Source of the DNA: a virus
DNA length: 35,157 bases
Virus record (IMG/VR): IMGVR_UViG_3300042402_005929
Span: 1 to 35,157 of that record
Reading direction: 5' to 3' (one strand)
The notes under the pieces are model-generated. The model was given only the letters and a program-made list of their open reading frames with translations, did not search any database and had not been told where the DNA came from. Below, one piece after another: positions 26,542-35,025 of this stretch. A program made the translations under genes and the position numbers. The number at the start of each line of letters is the position of its first letter. Position 1 is the first letter of the stretch.

Positions 26542-27038
26542 TGAATAAAATGTATATAGACGGATGTAGTCTTGTTTATGGAGACGGACTTCCTAGAGAT
26601 AAGTGCCTGGGGCAATTGTTTCAAACACACGGTGGTTACAATGTAACTGACCTGAGTAGATCAGGTAAAAGTAATCTTGCGATAGCACTGGATGCTTATC
26701 AAAACTATCAACAGCATGAAATTTTTATTTTAGGATTCACATTTTCATCAAGATTTTACTTAAAATACAATAATCAAAATTTAGATTTTTTTGCTGGATC
26801 AAAAAATAATAGTTTTAGTATTGATGATGGAGCACTGGATCAAGCACATGTCAACGTTTACAAATATTTTTATACAGTGTTTGGTCATCCGTTTTGTGAT
26901 GATCTCAGTGATATGGTAGTCGACGGTATTCTGAGTTTTTTAAAATCACAAAATAAGAAAGTGATTGCGTTTAGTTGGGAAAAAGAAATACTAAGTCAAA
27001 CATATTTTACCCATATATACCGCCTGATCGTAGATTAA
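26541..27038 (+). CDS. SGNH-hydrolase-like protein, frame-disrupted (N-terminal part)
   Basis: The visible frame gives 165 aa. The N-terminus MYIDGCSLVYGDGLPRDKCL matches block I of SGNH hydrolases (GCS in place of GDS, nucleophile S10), followed by YNVTDLSRSGKSNLAIALDA, where G and SN correspond to the glycine/asparagine part of blocks II-III. The strand EIFILGFTFSSRFYLKY and KVIAFSWEKE fit the core. The last residues (EILSQTYFTHIYRLIVD) do not fit the family, while the -1 frame over the same bases continues with a typical SGNH ending (see the next feature). So this frame is missing the block V catalytic Asp/His. Base composition is AT-rich like the previous gene. If whole, it could remove O-acyl groups from glycans. 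Confidence 0.55.
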   Translation: MNKMYIDGCSLVYGDGLPRDKCLGQLFQTHGGYNVTDLSRSGKSNLAIALDAYQNYQQHEIFILGFTFSSRFYLKYNNQNLDFFAGSKNNSFSIDDGALDQAHVNVYKYFYTVFGHPFCDDLSDMVVDGILSFLKSQNKKVIAFSWEKEILSQTYFTHIYRLIVD

Positions 27039-27112
27039 ATGACGGTCATCTGAATCAGAACGGAATGATGGATCTTTATAACTATCTACAAAATATAAAT
27101 GGCAGAGAGTAA
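26975..27112 (+). pseudogene. Out-of-frame C-terminal block of the SGNH-like gene
   Basis: In the frame one base back from the SGNH-like frame, codons from 26975 to the TAA at 27110-27112 read ..KSNIFYPYIPPDRRLN then DGHLNQNGMMDLYNYLQNIN. D-G-H-L-N is the expected SGNH block V with catalytic Asp and His. The switch would take place near the A5 run at 26980-26984 (GGGAAAAAG). A six-A version would join the two halves without loss. The restored gene would overlap the next start (27099) by 14 nt, the same overlap as at three other junctions of this operon. Confidence 0.6.
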
Positions 27113-28490
27113 AAGTCAATTTCAAAATTCAGCTGAGCAAATGAAATCTCAACTGGGCCCTGCATTGTGTTTAGCCAAATGGCAGCAGGTTAGTTTACAC
27201 CTAACAACTGGGCATACCAACAGTTGTTATCATCCCCCATTGCATCAAATTGATGCTAGTTTATTGGCCAATGACCCCGGCGCTCTTCACAATACCCCAC
27301 ATAAAAAACAGCAACGTGTGATGATGCTGCGCAATGAGCGTCCTTCAGAATGCCAATACTGCTGGAACATGGAAGACCTTGGCAAGATGAGTGATCGCCA
27401 TTATAGATCAGGCGAACCCTGGGCAGCAGAACACTTTGAGGAGATTGCGAGTGGAAAATCAGAGAATCCCGTCCCAAGTTATGTGGAAGTCAACTTTAAT
27501 CACGCTTGCAACCTCCGCTGTAGTTATTGCAGCCCTCAGTTTAGCAGTAGTTGGGCTGACGAAATTGCTAGGCACGGAGCATATCCTACCAATCGTCCTC
27601 ACAATGATCCTGTTCATTTTCAGGGCAGTAGAAGACCCATTCCCGCACGTGAGGCGAATCCTTACGTTGATGCTTTTTGGCAGTGGTGGCCCACGCTTTA
27701 CCCACAGCTACGTCATTTTAGAATGACCGGGGGCGAGCCCTTAATGGATCGCAACACACATCGAGTGCTTGATTATGTGATTGAAAACCCCAGTCCGCAT
27801 CTACATTTGAATGTGACCAGTAATTTTTCAGTGGACGAACGGCTTTGGCAAAATTATTTAGACAAAGTCAAACGTATCTGCGACGGACGCATTGAACATT
27901 TCATGCAGTATGTGAGTCTAGACGGGTGGGGATCACAAGCAGAATACATGCGACACGGGCTGGATTTCGATCTGTTGTGGGACAGAGTCAATCAATTCTT
28001 AACTGAAATTCCAGGATATTCCAGTATCACATTTATTGTGACCATGAACAACCTCAGCGTCACTACCCTGGGTTCTTTGTTTTCAGGCATACTGGGACTG
28101 CGCAGACTGTATAGCAAAACATATCAACGAGTTTGGTTTGACACACCTGTGCTGCGACAACCCGAGTGGCAAAGTCTGCAGATCTTGCCCGAGAGCTATG
28201 TTGATCAACTGGAAACAGTGTGGGCCTGGATGCTGAATCCCTGCAGACACGATCCCAATCCCGATCCCATGCATGTGTTCAAGGATTATGAAATTGCCAG
28301 GCTGGATCGCGACATTGCCTGGATGCGTGAAGGGCAGAGCATGGATCCGCAGTTGTTGGCACAACACCGAGCAGACTTTTACAGATTCTTTTCAGAACAC
28401 GATCGCCGCAGAGGCACAGATTTTAATCTAGTATTTCCGGAAATGACTGCATTCTGGAAACAGTGCGAGTATCATGCCAAGCACAGTTAA
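27099..28490 (+). CDS. Radical SAM enzyme 1 (N-terminal twitch region)
   Basis: This 463-aa protein holds the radical SAM triad C137-x3-C141-x2-C144 (HACNLRCSYC) for the SAM-cleaving 4Fe-4S cluster and the MTGGEPLMD motif that contacts SAM. Upstream are four cysteines, C24, C43, C85 and C88 (LCLAKW, SCYHPP, CQYCWNME). Their spacing fits an auxiliary cluster of the SPASM/twitch type, but placed before the radical SAM core, as in a family of N-terminal-twitch radical SAM proteins known from aquatic phages. The acceptor is unknown; related SPASM/twitch enzymes modify peptides, proteins or sugars. The start overlaps the restored SGNH frame by 14 nt. It belongs with enzyme 2 to subgroup A (shared 'C.AKW...SC.HPP.H' N-terminus). 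Confidence 0.85.
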   Translation: MAESKSQFQNSAEQMKSQLGPALCLAKWQQVSLHLTTGHTNSCYHPPLHQIDASLLANDPGALHNTPHKKQQRVMMLRNERPSECQYCWNMEDLGKMSDRHYRSGEPWAAEHFEEIASGKSENPVPSYVEVNFNHACNLRCSYCSPQFSSSWADEIARHGAYPTNRPHNDPVHFQGSRRPIPAREANPYVDAFWQWWPTLYPQLRHFRMTGGEPLMDRNTHRVLDYVIENPSPHLHLNVTSNFSVDERLWQNYLDKVKRICDGRIEHFMQYVSLDGWGSQAEYMRHGLDFDLLWDRVNQFLTEIPGYSSITFIVTMNNLSVTTLGSLFSGILGLRRLYSKTYQRVWFDTPVLRQPEWQSLQILPESYVDQLETVWAWMLNPCRHDPNPDPMHVFKDYEIARLDRDIAWMREGQSMDPQLLAQHRADFYRFFSEHDRRRGTDFNLVFPEMTAFWKQCEYHAKHS

Positions 28491-29541
28491 ACTCATACTT
28501 GATACATTCAGCGAAGTCTATCCCATGCTGAGATCCCGTGCTCATGACGAGTTTTGGGATTTGAGTCAGCACGACACTGTGCCAGGTGCTGTGTATGTGA
28601 TAGGACGACAACAGTATATAGACAATTGTGACCGTGTGAGGGACATGGCTGAATCTGGAATTGTGCAGGTAGTAATGAGCAACCCGCACGAAGGATCTGC
28701 CACATTGGTTGGGCAATTAACACACCTAGGTCTAATAGATCTGGCCCAGCAACACAAAATATTAGTGATTGGTGGAGGAGACATGCCTCCGGAATGGCCT
28801 TGTTTGCAATACGACAAGTTTCTGCCAGAAATATTGGACTACGAAGAAAATCTACAGGCACAGACGCAAGCAGATCAAATATACACCAAACAACATAAAC
28901 CATATAAATTTCTTTTTTTGAACGGGCGTCGACGACGACACCGAAGAGATTTAATCGATAAGTTGAGAGATATATTGGACTCATCTCTATGGACCAATTT
29001 AGATGCAGGCCCTGGGCTGTCACGCACGTTGCCGCCTGAATATGAAGTGCCGCGCTATCAAGATACTAGCAATCCTGTGTCGGATCACAGATATGTTAAA
29101 TTTGATTTGTTTAAAAATGAGTGGGGAGAAATATATCTATATCCCAAGCCGTATATTGATACCTATTTTAGTCTGATAACTGAAACAGTGTTTGAAATTC
29201 CTTATAGTTTTAGAACAGAAAAAATATGGAAACCCATTGTGATGGGGCATCCCTGGATAGCAGTGGCCAATCGTGGCTTTTATCGAGACATGCACAATCT
29301 GGGATTTCAAACATTTGCACATGTCATTGACGAATCGTTTGATTTGATAGACAACAATCAAGATCGTCTGGATCGTATTGCTGAGGTTGTGCGTGACTTG
29401 TGTCAACAAGATCTTGCGGCTTTCTTGAAAGAGTGCTACAATGTAAGTAAATACAATCAACAACATCACAGGGAAATGGCAGTTCGAGTTCGCCAGGAAT
29501 TCCCCCAGCGTTTTTTCCAGTTTATCAATGAACGATCTTGA
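28474..29541 (+). CDS. Glycosyltransferase-like protein between two radical SAM genes
   Basis: This 355-aa protein overlaps radical SAM 1 by 17 nt and radical SAM 2 by 14 nt. The N-terminal half has Rossmann-like strands (AVYVIGRQQYID, GIVQVVMSNPH, KILVIGGGDMPPEW). A central KFLFLNGRRRRHRRDLIDKL (145-164) is a family hallmark in phages. The C-terminal half has YFSLITETVFEIPYSF then RTEKIWKPIVMGHPWIAVA (247-265), matching the 'E.tE.....(f)itEK..kpi..G.PfI' donor-binding pattern of GT-B enzymes such as GT10 fucosyltransferases and exostosin-like proteins. It is therefore a probable sugar transferase; exact family and sugar are not known. Its position inside the radical SAM array suggests that a glycan is involved in the same pathway. 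Confidence 0.65.
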   Translation: MPSTVKLILDTFSEVYPMLRSRAHDEFWDLSQHDTVPGAVYVIGRQQYIDNCDRVRDMAESGIVQVVMSNPHEGSATLVGQLTHLGLIDLAQQHKILVIGGGDMPPEWPCLQYDKFLPEILDYEENLQAQTQADQIYTKQHKPYKFLFLNGRRRRHRRDLIDKLRDILDSSLWTNLDAGPGLSRTLPPEYEVPRYQDTSNPVSDHRYVKFDLFKNEWGEIYLYPKPYIDTYFSLITETVFEIPYSFRTEKIWKPIVMGHPWIAVANRGFYRDMHNLGFQTFAHVIDESFDLIDNNQDRLDRIAEVVRDLCQQDLAAFLKECYNVSKYNQQHHREMAVRVRQEFPQRFFQFINERS

Positions 29542-30856
29542 ATATCGCCAAGAAGTCTTGGACAAGTTAAGTGCTAGTTTTTGTGCAGCCAAATGGTATA
29601 ATGCTACCATTTGGTTAGGCTCAGGCATGACTACCAGCTGCCATCACCCGCCGGCCCATTTGGTGGATGTCGATCAAGTTCGCAGTAACCCCAAGCTGCT
29701 GCACAACACTGATCAAAAGAAAGACGATCGTCGAAAGATGTTGGCAGGCGAGCGCCCTGCGGGTTGTGAGTATTGTTGGAAGATTGAAGACATGGGCCGC
29801 GACGCTGTGAGCGATCGTGTTTACAAAAGCAAAATATATCCCATAGAGGCCTTGCATGCTGCTAGAAATACACCACCGGATCAAGACGTCAACCTCCATA
29901 CACTTGAAATTGCTTTTGACCGCACTTGTCAGTTTGCTTGCAGTTATTGCAACCCAGCGTTTAGTTCAACATGGGTGCGAGATATTCGACGCAACGGAGC
30001 CTATACAGGGCTTGTCAGCGACGGCCGCAATCATTTTACCCATGCTCATGATAGTGCGCAACTTTGGGACTATGGACAGCCTAACCCATACATTGATGCT
30101 TTTTTTGCTTGGTGGGAGACGGATCTACATCGCACACTACAGGAGCTCAGAATCACGGGAGGAGAGCCCTTCATGTCCGGGCACACCTGGAGACTCATTG
30201 ACTGGTTCCGGGACAATCGCGGCCGTAGCAAGACTCGTTTGGCCATCAATTCAAATCTTGGTCCCGAAATAGATATCAAACGTTTGCTAACCAGCACACA
30301 GGACTTGGATATTGAGATTTACACCAGCCAGGAAGCTGTGGGCATACAGGCCGAATATATCAGAGATGGCTTGGACTATGGCCGTTGGAAAACCAATGTA
30401 TTGACCTTGTTGAATGCTGGCATCACTGTGCATGTAATGTGCACCATAAACGCATTGTGTCTGGAAAGTTTGAGCGATCACCTAGACTACTTGATGCTGC
30501 TGAAACATCGCTATGGACGAGACAAGTTGAATTTCACGCTGAACATTTTGAGATTCCCCAGCTTTCAATCAGCGCTGGTGCTGCCAGAAAATCTTAGAAA
30601 ACACTTTCAGAAAGATCTACAGCAGTGGCTCAATCAAAATGGCCACAGTGATCGGCTGCACGAACACGAAGTAAATCACACACAGAGATTGATTGATTAT
30701 CTGGATGTTGTCAAAACTCCTCACTCGGACGCATTTGACATGCCCAAACTACACAACGACTTTGGTGAATTTTATCGTCAATTTGATCAGCGCAGAAAAA
30801 AAGATTTTGTGAAAACATTTCCGATTATTGGAAAATGGTACGAGAATTTACAATGA
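29528..30856 (+). CDS. Radical SAM enzyme 2 (N-terminal twitch region)
   Basis: This 442-aa paralogue of enzyme 1 shows the radical SAM triad C134-x3-C138-x2-C141 (TCQFACSYC), RITGGEPFMSG for SAM binding, and the N-terminal cysteines C19, C38, C80 and C83 (FCAAKW, SCHHPPAH, CEYCWKIED). The sequence shared with enzyme 1 includes 'LLHNT..KK..R..ML..ERP..C.YCW', ANPYVDAFWQWW versus NPYIDAFFAWW, and a final FP..... block, so the two probably arose by duplication and then separated by a glycosyltransferase gene. The overlaps at both ends (14 nt and 4 nt ATGA) indicate coupled translation. No clear ribosome site precedes the ATG. Confidence 0.85.
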   Translation: MNDLEYRQEVLDKLSASFCAAKWYNATIWLGSGMTTSCHHPPAHLVDVDQVRSNPKLLHNTDQKKDDRRKMLAGERPAGCEYCWKIEDMGRDAVSDRVYKSKIYPIEALHAARNTPPDQDVNLHTLEIAFDRTCQFACSYCNPAFSSTWVRDIRRNGAYTGLVSDGRNHFTHAHDSAQLWDYGQPNPYIDAFFAWWETDLHRTLQELRITGGEPFMSGHTWRLIDWFRDNRGRSKTRLAINSNLGPEIDIKRLLTSTQDLDIEIYTSQEAVGIQAEYIRDGLDYGRWKTNVLTLLNAGITVHVMCTINALCLESLSDHLDYLMLLKHRYGRDKLNFTLNILRFPSFQSALVLPENLRKHFQKDLQQWLNQNGHSDRLHEHEVNHTQRLIDYLDVVKTPHSDAFDMPKLHNDFGEFYRQFDQRRKKDFVKTFPIIGKWYENLQ

Positions 30857-32532
30857 CCCCGGAACAACAAAGAAAAACGCTGAATATAAAATACCGCATA
30901 GTGGGTGAAATTGATTTGAGCCACTGGTATCATCACAATTATGAGCAAGCCTGCGAATGGCTGCAACAACAACTACGCAACCTGCGCCGGGACCATTACG
31001 ACACTGATCAACGCATTGTGTTGACCTACACATCCGATCAATATGTAAGTAGCGGGCCAGGACTGATATTAAAGAATCTACAAATTGCATTAAATGAAGT
31101 AGACATTACCAGTTGTTTTATAGTTCTGTTGACCACTAACCCAGATATACATGCCAATGTCGCTGAACTGCAGAATCTAAATTCTGACAGCAATCAAATC
31201 GAATTTGTGATATGTGAAGGAGAATTTCAACGCCAACAATTGGAAAAATATCCGCACAGCAGAAAAGAAGACTATCAATATGGTTCAGTGAATCCTATTA
31301 AAATCAATGTGCATGATTTAACTGATCGTGAAAAGTTCTTGCTCACTGACTCCCGAACATTCTGCATGTATCCTTGGATACACATACATGCTTATCCCAC
31401 TGGTGAAGCTTATCCCTGCTGCTACGCTGAAATGAAACCTGGTATTGTGGGCAATTGTCGCACACAAACATTACAAGAAATATGGTATGACGAGCCCATG
31501 CAACGCCTGCGCGACGACATGTTAAACGAGCGTGAACACCCTGCCTGCACACGTTGTTACGAGCAAGAAGCCGCGGGGTTCTTCAGCGGTCGTCGCAGTG
31601 CCAACAAACATCACGGACACCACATAAAGAAGCTGGAGTCAAATCCTTTTGAAATGACTTATTGGGATATTCGTTTCAGTAATCTCTGTAACTTAAAATG
31701 TCGTAGCTGCGGGCATATCTTTAGTAGTCAGTGGTATCAGGATCAAGCAAAGCTAGCAGGCCCTGAATGGAAACTCAACAACTCGGTGCTGAACTATGCA
31801 GGCCGCGACGAGCAAGACATGTGGCAGCAACTAGAGCTGCACTTGGATTATGTAGAACAAATATACTTTGCTGGCGGCGAGCCTCTGCTGATGGAAGAAC
31901 ACTACAATATCCTGGAAGAACTACTTCGACGCGGTAGAACTGATGTTAAACTGATATACAACACAAACTTCACGCACACAGATCTAAAGGGTCGCAGTGT
32001 GTTTGAATATTGGAAGCAGTTTCAATCGGTGGCTGTGGGTGCCAGTTTGGATGCCCAAGGTGCAATGGCAGAATATATTAGAAAAGGCACAGTTTGGCAT
32101 GACGTCATAAAGAACCGTCATGACATGATTCGTGTCTGCCCGCAGGTGGATTTTTACATCAGTCCCACGCTGAGTATAATGAATGCCTGGCACCTACCAG
32201 ATTTTCATCGAGAATGGGTGGCACACGGACTGATTCGCGCACAGGATTTGAATGTAAACATACTACAAGATCCTGCGCACTATAGAATAGACATTGCCCC
32301 GCAGGAATACAAACAACAACTGGAAGACAAATACCGACGGCATCTGAGTTGGCTCAGCGATAGAGATCCCTTGCAACGTGCCACACAGGGTTTTGAGTCA
32401 GCTGTAACTTTTATGAACGCCCGGGACAACAGTCATTTAATTCCACAATTCTGGGCTCGGACTCAGCAGTTGGATGCCATTAGAAATGAAAATGTGTTGG
32501 ATGTAATTCCAGAATTGGCAGCACTGAAATGA
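30853..32532 (+). CDS. Radical SAM enzyme 3 with a long N-terminal extension
   Basis: The start at ATG 30853 (559 aa) is chosen over an in-frame ATG at 30835 because it gives an ATGA overlap with enzyme 2. About 165 residues precede the twitch part and contain QRIVLTYTSDQYV, GLILKNLQIALNEVDITSCF and IVLLTTNPDIHANV, an alpha/beta-like segment I cannot name. Then come C171, C189-C190, C232 and C235 (FCMYPWIHIHAYPTGEAYPC, CTRCYEQE) and the radical SAM triad C279-x3-C283-x2-C286 (NLCNLKCRSC) with FAGGEPLLME. The 'FC.yPW.....pG...PCC' start marks subgroup B, shared with enzymes 4 and 5. The extension may bind a substrate peptide or partner. The 3' end overlaps enzyme 4 by 4 nt. Confidence 0.85.
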   Translation: MTPEQQRKTLNIKYRIVGEIDLSHWYHHNYEQACEWLQQQLRNLRRDHYDTDQRIVLTYTSDQYVSSGPGLILKNLQIALNEVDITSCFIVLLTTNPDIHANVAELQNLNSDSNQIEFVICEGEFQRQQLEKYPHSRKEDYQYGSVNPIKINVHDLTDREKFLLTDSRTFCMYPWIHIHAYPTGEAYPCCYAEMKPGIVGNCRTQTLQEIWYDEPMQRLRDDMLNEREHPACTRCYEQEAAGFFSGRRSANKHHGHHIKKLESNPFEMTYWDIRFSNLCNLKCRSCGHIFSSQWYQDQAKLAGPEWKLNNSVLNYAGRDEQDMWQQLELHLDYVEQIYFAGGEPLLMEEHYNILEELLRRGRTDVKLIYNTNFTHTDLKGRSVFEYWKQFQSVAVGASLDAQGAMAEYIRKGTVWHDVIKNRHDMIRVCPQVDFYISPTLSIMNAWHLPDFHREWVAHGLIRAQDLNVNILQDPAHYRIDIAPQEYKQQLEDKYRRHLSWLSDRDPLQRATQGFESAVTFMNARDNSHLIPQFWARTQQLDAIRNENVLDVIPELAALK

Positions 32533-33743
32533 ACTTACCACACGATCAATTCTGTGTGCTACCCTGGATCAGTTTGGAAGCAAGCCCCATTGGCACTGTG
32601 CGCCCTTGCTGTCTGGCCGATAACGAGTTAGTAGATGACGCAGGTGAAAAATTTAGTTTGCTTACAGCCGACTTTGCTAACATACAAAACAGTCAGAACA
32701 TGAAATCCTTGCGCGAAGATTTTCTTGCTGGTCGACGGCCGCAAACTTGCCGCAAGTGCTGGGATGAAGAACGTGCCGGGCGCACCAGCAAGCGTATGCA
32801 CACCCTGGATCGACTCAAACACATTTTAGGTGATCAAGAGTGGACCACAGATGCCAAGCCCTTGATATTCTTGGATCTTAAACTGGGCAATATTTGCAAT
32901 CTCAAATGTCGAATTTGTGGATCATGGAGTTCAAGTCAATTTGCCACCGAAGAAATAAATGATGCACCACCTGAAGAAAAGAAATCGACCTATGCCTATC
33001 AGATGTTGCGAGCTGGTGCGTGGCCTCGTGAGAACACACAGTTTTGGCAGCAGATTGATCAGTGCCTAACTGATATACGTTACATCGAATTCACTGGTGG
33101 CGAGCCATTCATGATTCAGGAACACTTTGCCATGTTGCAGGGCATTGTGGATCGTGGTATTGCACACCAAGTGGAAATACATTACAATACCAATGGCACA
33201 CAATATCCTGAGGGTGCTGAAGAAATTTGGAAGCATTTTAAAACTGTGGAAATTGCCATCAGCATTGATGATCTCGACAAGCGATTTGAATATCAGAGAT
33301 CAAACGCTGTGTGGACTGAAATTTTGCACAATCTCAATCGTTTTCGAGAACTGCGCCAGCGCCAACCTAATATTCAGTTACAGTGTTGCAGCACTGTGAA
33401 CGTTTTCAACGTGCGCTATATTGATCAACTGGCACGTTGGATAGATCGACAAGGGTTTGATTTTGTGTATTGGAACATGATGCACGATGCTTGGTATTTT
33501 TCAATTGCTTGCTTGCCTGAACATGTCAAAACTGAAGTAATTGTGCATCTAGAGTCAGCCACAGTCCCATCGCAATGGCGTGACGAGTTTGATCGTATTT
33601 GCGATTTCATGCGTCGAGGTGCCAGCACTGATGGATCTATGACTGCTACAAAAATACAAGAATTGGATCGCAAACGCCGACAAAATTTTGCAAAAGTTTG
33701 TCCCGAAATGGCCAGACTATTGAACTATGATTATAAAGCCTGA
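32529..33743 (+). CDS. Radical SAM enzyme 4 (N-terminal twitch region)
   Basis: This 404-aa enzyme belongs to subgroup B. The N-terminal cluster residues are C9, C27-C28, C74 and C77 (FCVLPWISLEASPIG, RPCCLAD, CRKCWDEE) and the radical SAM triad is C123-x3-C127-x2-C130 (NICNLKCRIC), followed by FTGGEPFM. The strand EIHYNTNGTQYP and then VEIAISIDDLD fit the following parallel strands of the half-barrel. Coupling to enzyme 3 is by ATGA; the 3' end overlaps enzyme 5 by 17 nt. The substrate is unknown. No insertions or breaks are visible and all key residues are present. Confidence 0.85.
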   Translation: MNLPHDQFCVLPWISLEASPIGTVRPCCLADNELVDDAGEKFSLLTADFANIQNSQNMKSLREDFLAGRRPQTCRKCWDEERAGRTSKRMHTLDRLKHILGDQEWTTDAKPLIFLDLKLGNICNLKCRICGSWSSSQFATEEINDAPPEEKKSTYAYQMLRAGAWPRENTQFWQQIDQCLTDIRYIEFTGGEPFMIQEHFAMLQGIVDRGIAHQVEIHYNTNGTQYPEGAEEIWKHFKTVEIAISIDDLDKRFEYQRSNAVWTEILHNLNRFRELRQRQPNIQLQCCSTVNVFNVRYIDQLARWIDRQGFDFVYWNMMHDAWYFSIACLPEHVKTEVIVHLESATVPSQWRDEFDRICDFMRRGASTDGSMTATKIQELDRKRRQNFAKVCPEMARLLNYDYKA

Positions 33744-35025
33744 TACCATGTGTCTTGCACCTTGGGTGCACACATATTTAAGTCCGCAAACAGAACGACG
33801 CTTGTGCTGTGCCAGTCGTGAGCCTGCTCAGAACTTTGAGCAGTATATTGACACAGCCGCAGGCACTGGACGTTATATTCCTATCACTCTAGAACAGCAT
33901 TGGAATTCAGAGCACATGCGATCAGTGCGCCGTAGAATGATGGCTGGAGAAACCCTACCTGAATGTGAAGTATGCAATGACAAACTCCTTAACACTGCGG
34001 TCTACAGGACCTACTTCGATCATTTATTTCAGCACAAACTCGCCGACATATACGCTAACACAAGCCCAGATGGCTCAACGACTATGGTTCCTGTTTCTTG
34101 GGATTATAGGTTTTCAAACCTATGCAACTTTAAGTGCAGAACCTGTGGAGATATGCTTTCAAGCGCCTGGGAAACTGAAGAAAAAATTCACAACATGGTT
34201 GATTGGACAAATCCAAAAAATAACTGGATGCGATCAGATATACGTGCCAAAATCAAACACTTTCAAGAGAATCAAGTTGAAGCCGAATTTGCTGCCGCCG
34301 TGGAGCGACACACAGTGGAAGAAGTCTATTGGGTTGGAGGAGAGCCGCTAATGTATGAGCAGCATTGGCGCTACATGCAAAGAATCGTGGAGCTCGGAGA
34401 TGGACCTAAGTTATATGCTAGATACAATACTAATCTTAGCCGCGTGGATTATCGTGGCTGTAATTTATATGATGATATCCTTTCGAATGTTAGGGACTGG
34501 CAAATCTGCGCCAGCCTCGACGGAACAGGACAAATCGGAGAATACATCCGCACAGGTTTGGAATTCTCCACCTTTTTAAATAATTTTGAACAAGGGGTCA
34601 ACCGGGCCAGGCATCCGAGACAAATGCGTCTTGATTTTACCCTCACTCTGCCTGGAATGTTTGAAACTGGTGCGATGGAAAGATTATCACAGAAGTATGG
34701 AGTACAATTGTTAGCCAAGGTTATTTTCTCTTTCTCTCCAGACATTGTGATGAGCCCGCTGTGCTTGCCCCGTGTGTTGCTAGATCCCTGGCTAGACGAA
34801 TTGATTGATCAATCCACCTCTGATGCCATGCGCGATGTGCTGACGCAGTTAAAGACACGCCCCACGTTTGAGGAACAATGGCCAGACACACACAAGTCTG
34901 CATTGATCCGGGGAAAACAACGAATTCTAAAACTAGAACAGATTAGAACACAGACTATTACAATGACAGATATTCTAGCACAAAGATCTGATGTGCTGAA
35001 ATGGTGGAACGAAATTGAAGCTTGA
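33727..35025 (+). CDS. Radical SAM enzyme 5 (N-terminal twitch region)
   Basis: This 432-aa enzyme is the third of subgroup B. Cysteines C9, C27-C28, C80 and C83 (MCLAPWVHTYLSP, RLCCASRE, CEVCND) provide the N-terminal cluster and C133-x3-C137-x2-C140 (NLCNFKCRTC) the radical SAM cluster; WVGGEPLMYE gives the SAM motif. ICASLDGTGQIGEYIRTG matches the loop seen in the other members (SLDGWGSQAEYMRHG in enzyme 1, ASLDAQGAMAEYIRKG in enzyme 3), a conserved active-site face of the whole group. The C-terminal 100 residues are helical (LDEL..., ILKLEQIRTQTITMTDILAQ). The gene overlaps enzyme 4 by 17 nt and the next gene by 11 nt. Confidence 0.85.
   Translation: MIIKPDTMCLAPWVHTYLSPQTERRLCCASREPAQNFEQYIDTAAGTGRYIPITLEQHWNSEHMRSVRRRMMAGETLPECEVCNDKLLNTAVYRTYFDHLFQHKLADIYANTSPDGSTTMVPVSWDYRFSNLCNFKCRTCGDMLSSAWETEEKIHNMVDWTNPKNNWMRSDIRAKIKHFQENQVEAEFAAAVERHTVEEVYWVGGEPLMYEQHWRYMQRIVELGDGPKLYARYNTNLSRVDYRGCNLYDDILSNVRDWQICASLDGTGQIGEYIRTGLEFSTFLNNFEQGVNRARHPRQMRLDFTLTLPGMFETGAMERLSQKYGVQLLAKVIFSFSPDIVMSPLCLPRVLLDPWLDELIDQSTSDAMRDVLTQLKTRPTFEEQWPDTHKSALIRGKQRILKLEQIRTQTITMTDILAQRSDVLKWWNEIEA

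Noticed and set aside
26499-26549. 16-codon ORF (MNKGDESVDGKKAGNE) between the sulfotransferase-like and SGNH-like genes
   Set aside because: It overlaps the direct repeat, which in another frame is a relic of the GT gene's end; too short and without a ribosome site of its own.
28508-29023. 171-codon - strand frame opposite the glycosyltransferase-like gene
   Set aside because: It is antisense to a gene with clear donor-binding motifs and tight overlaps at both ends; no ribosome site or family pattern supports it.
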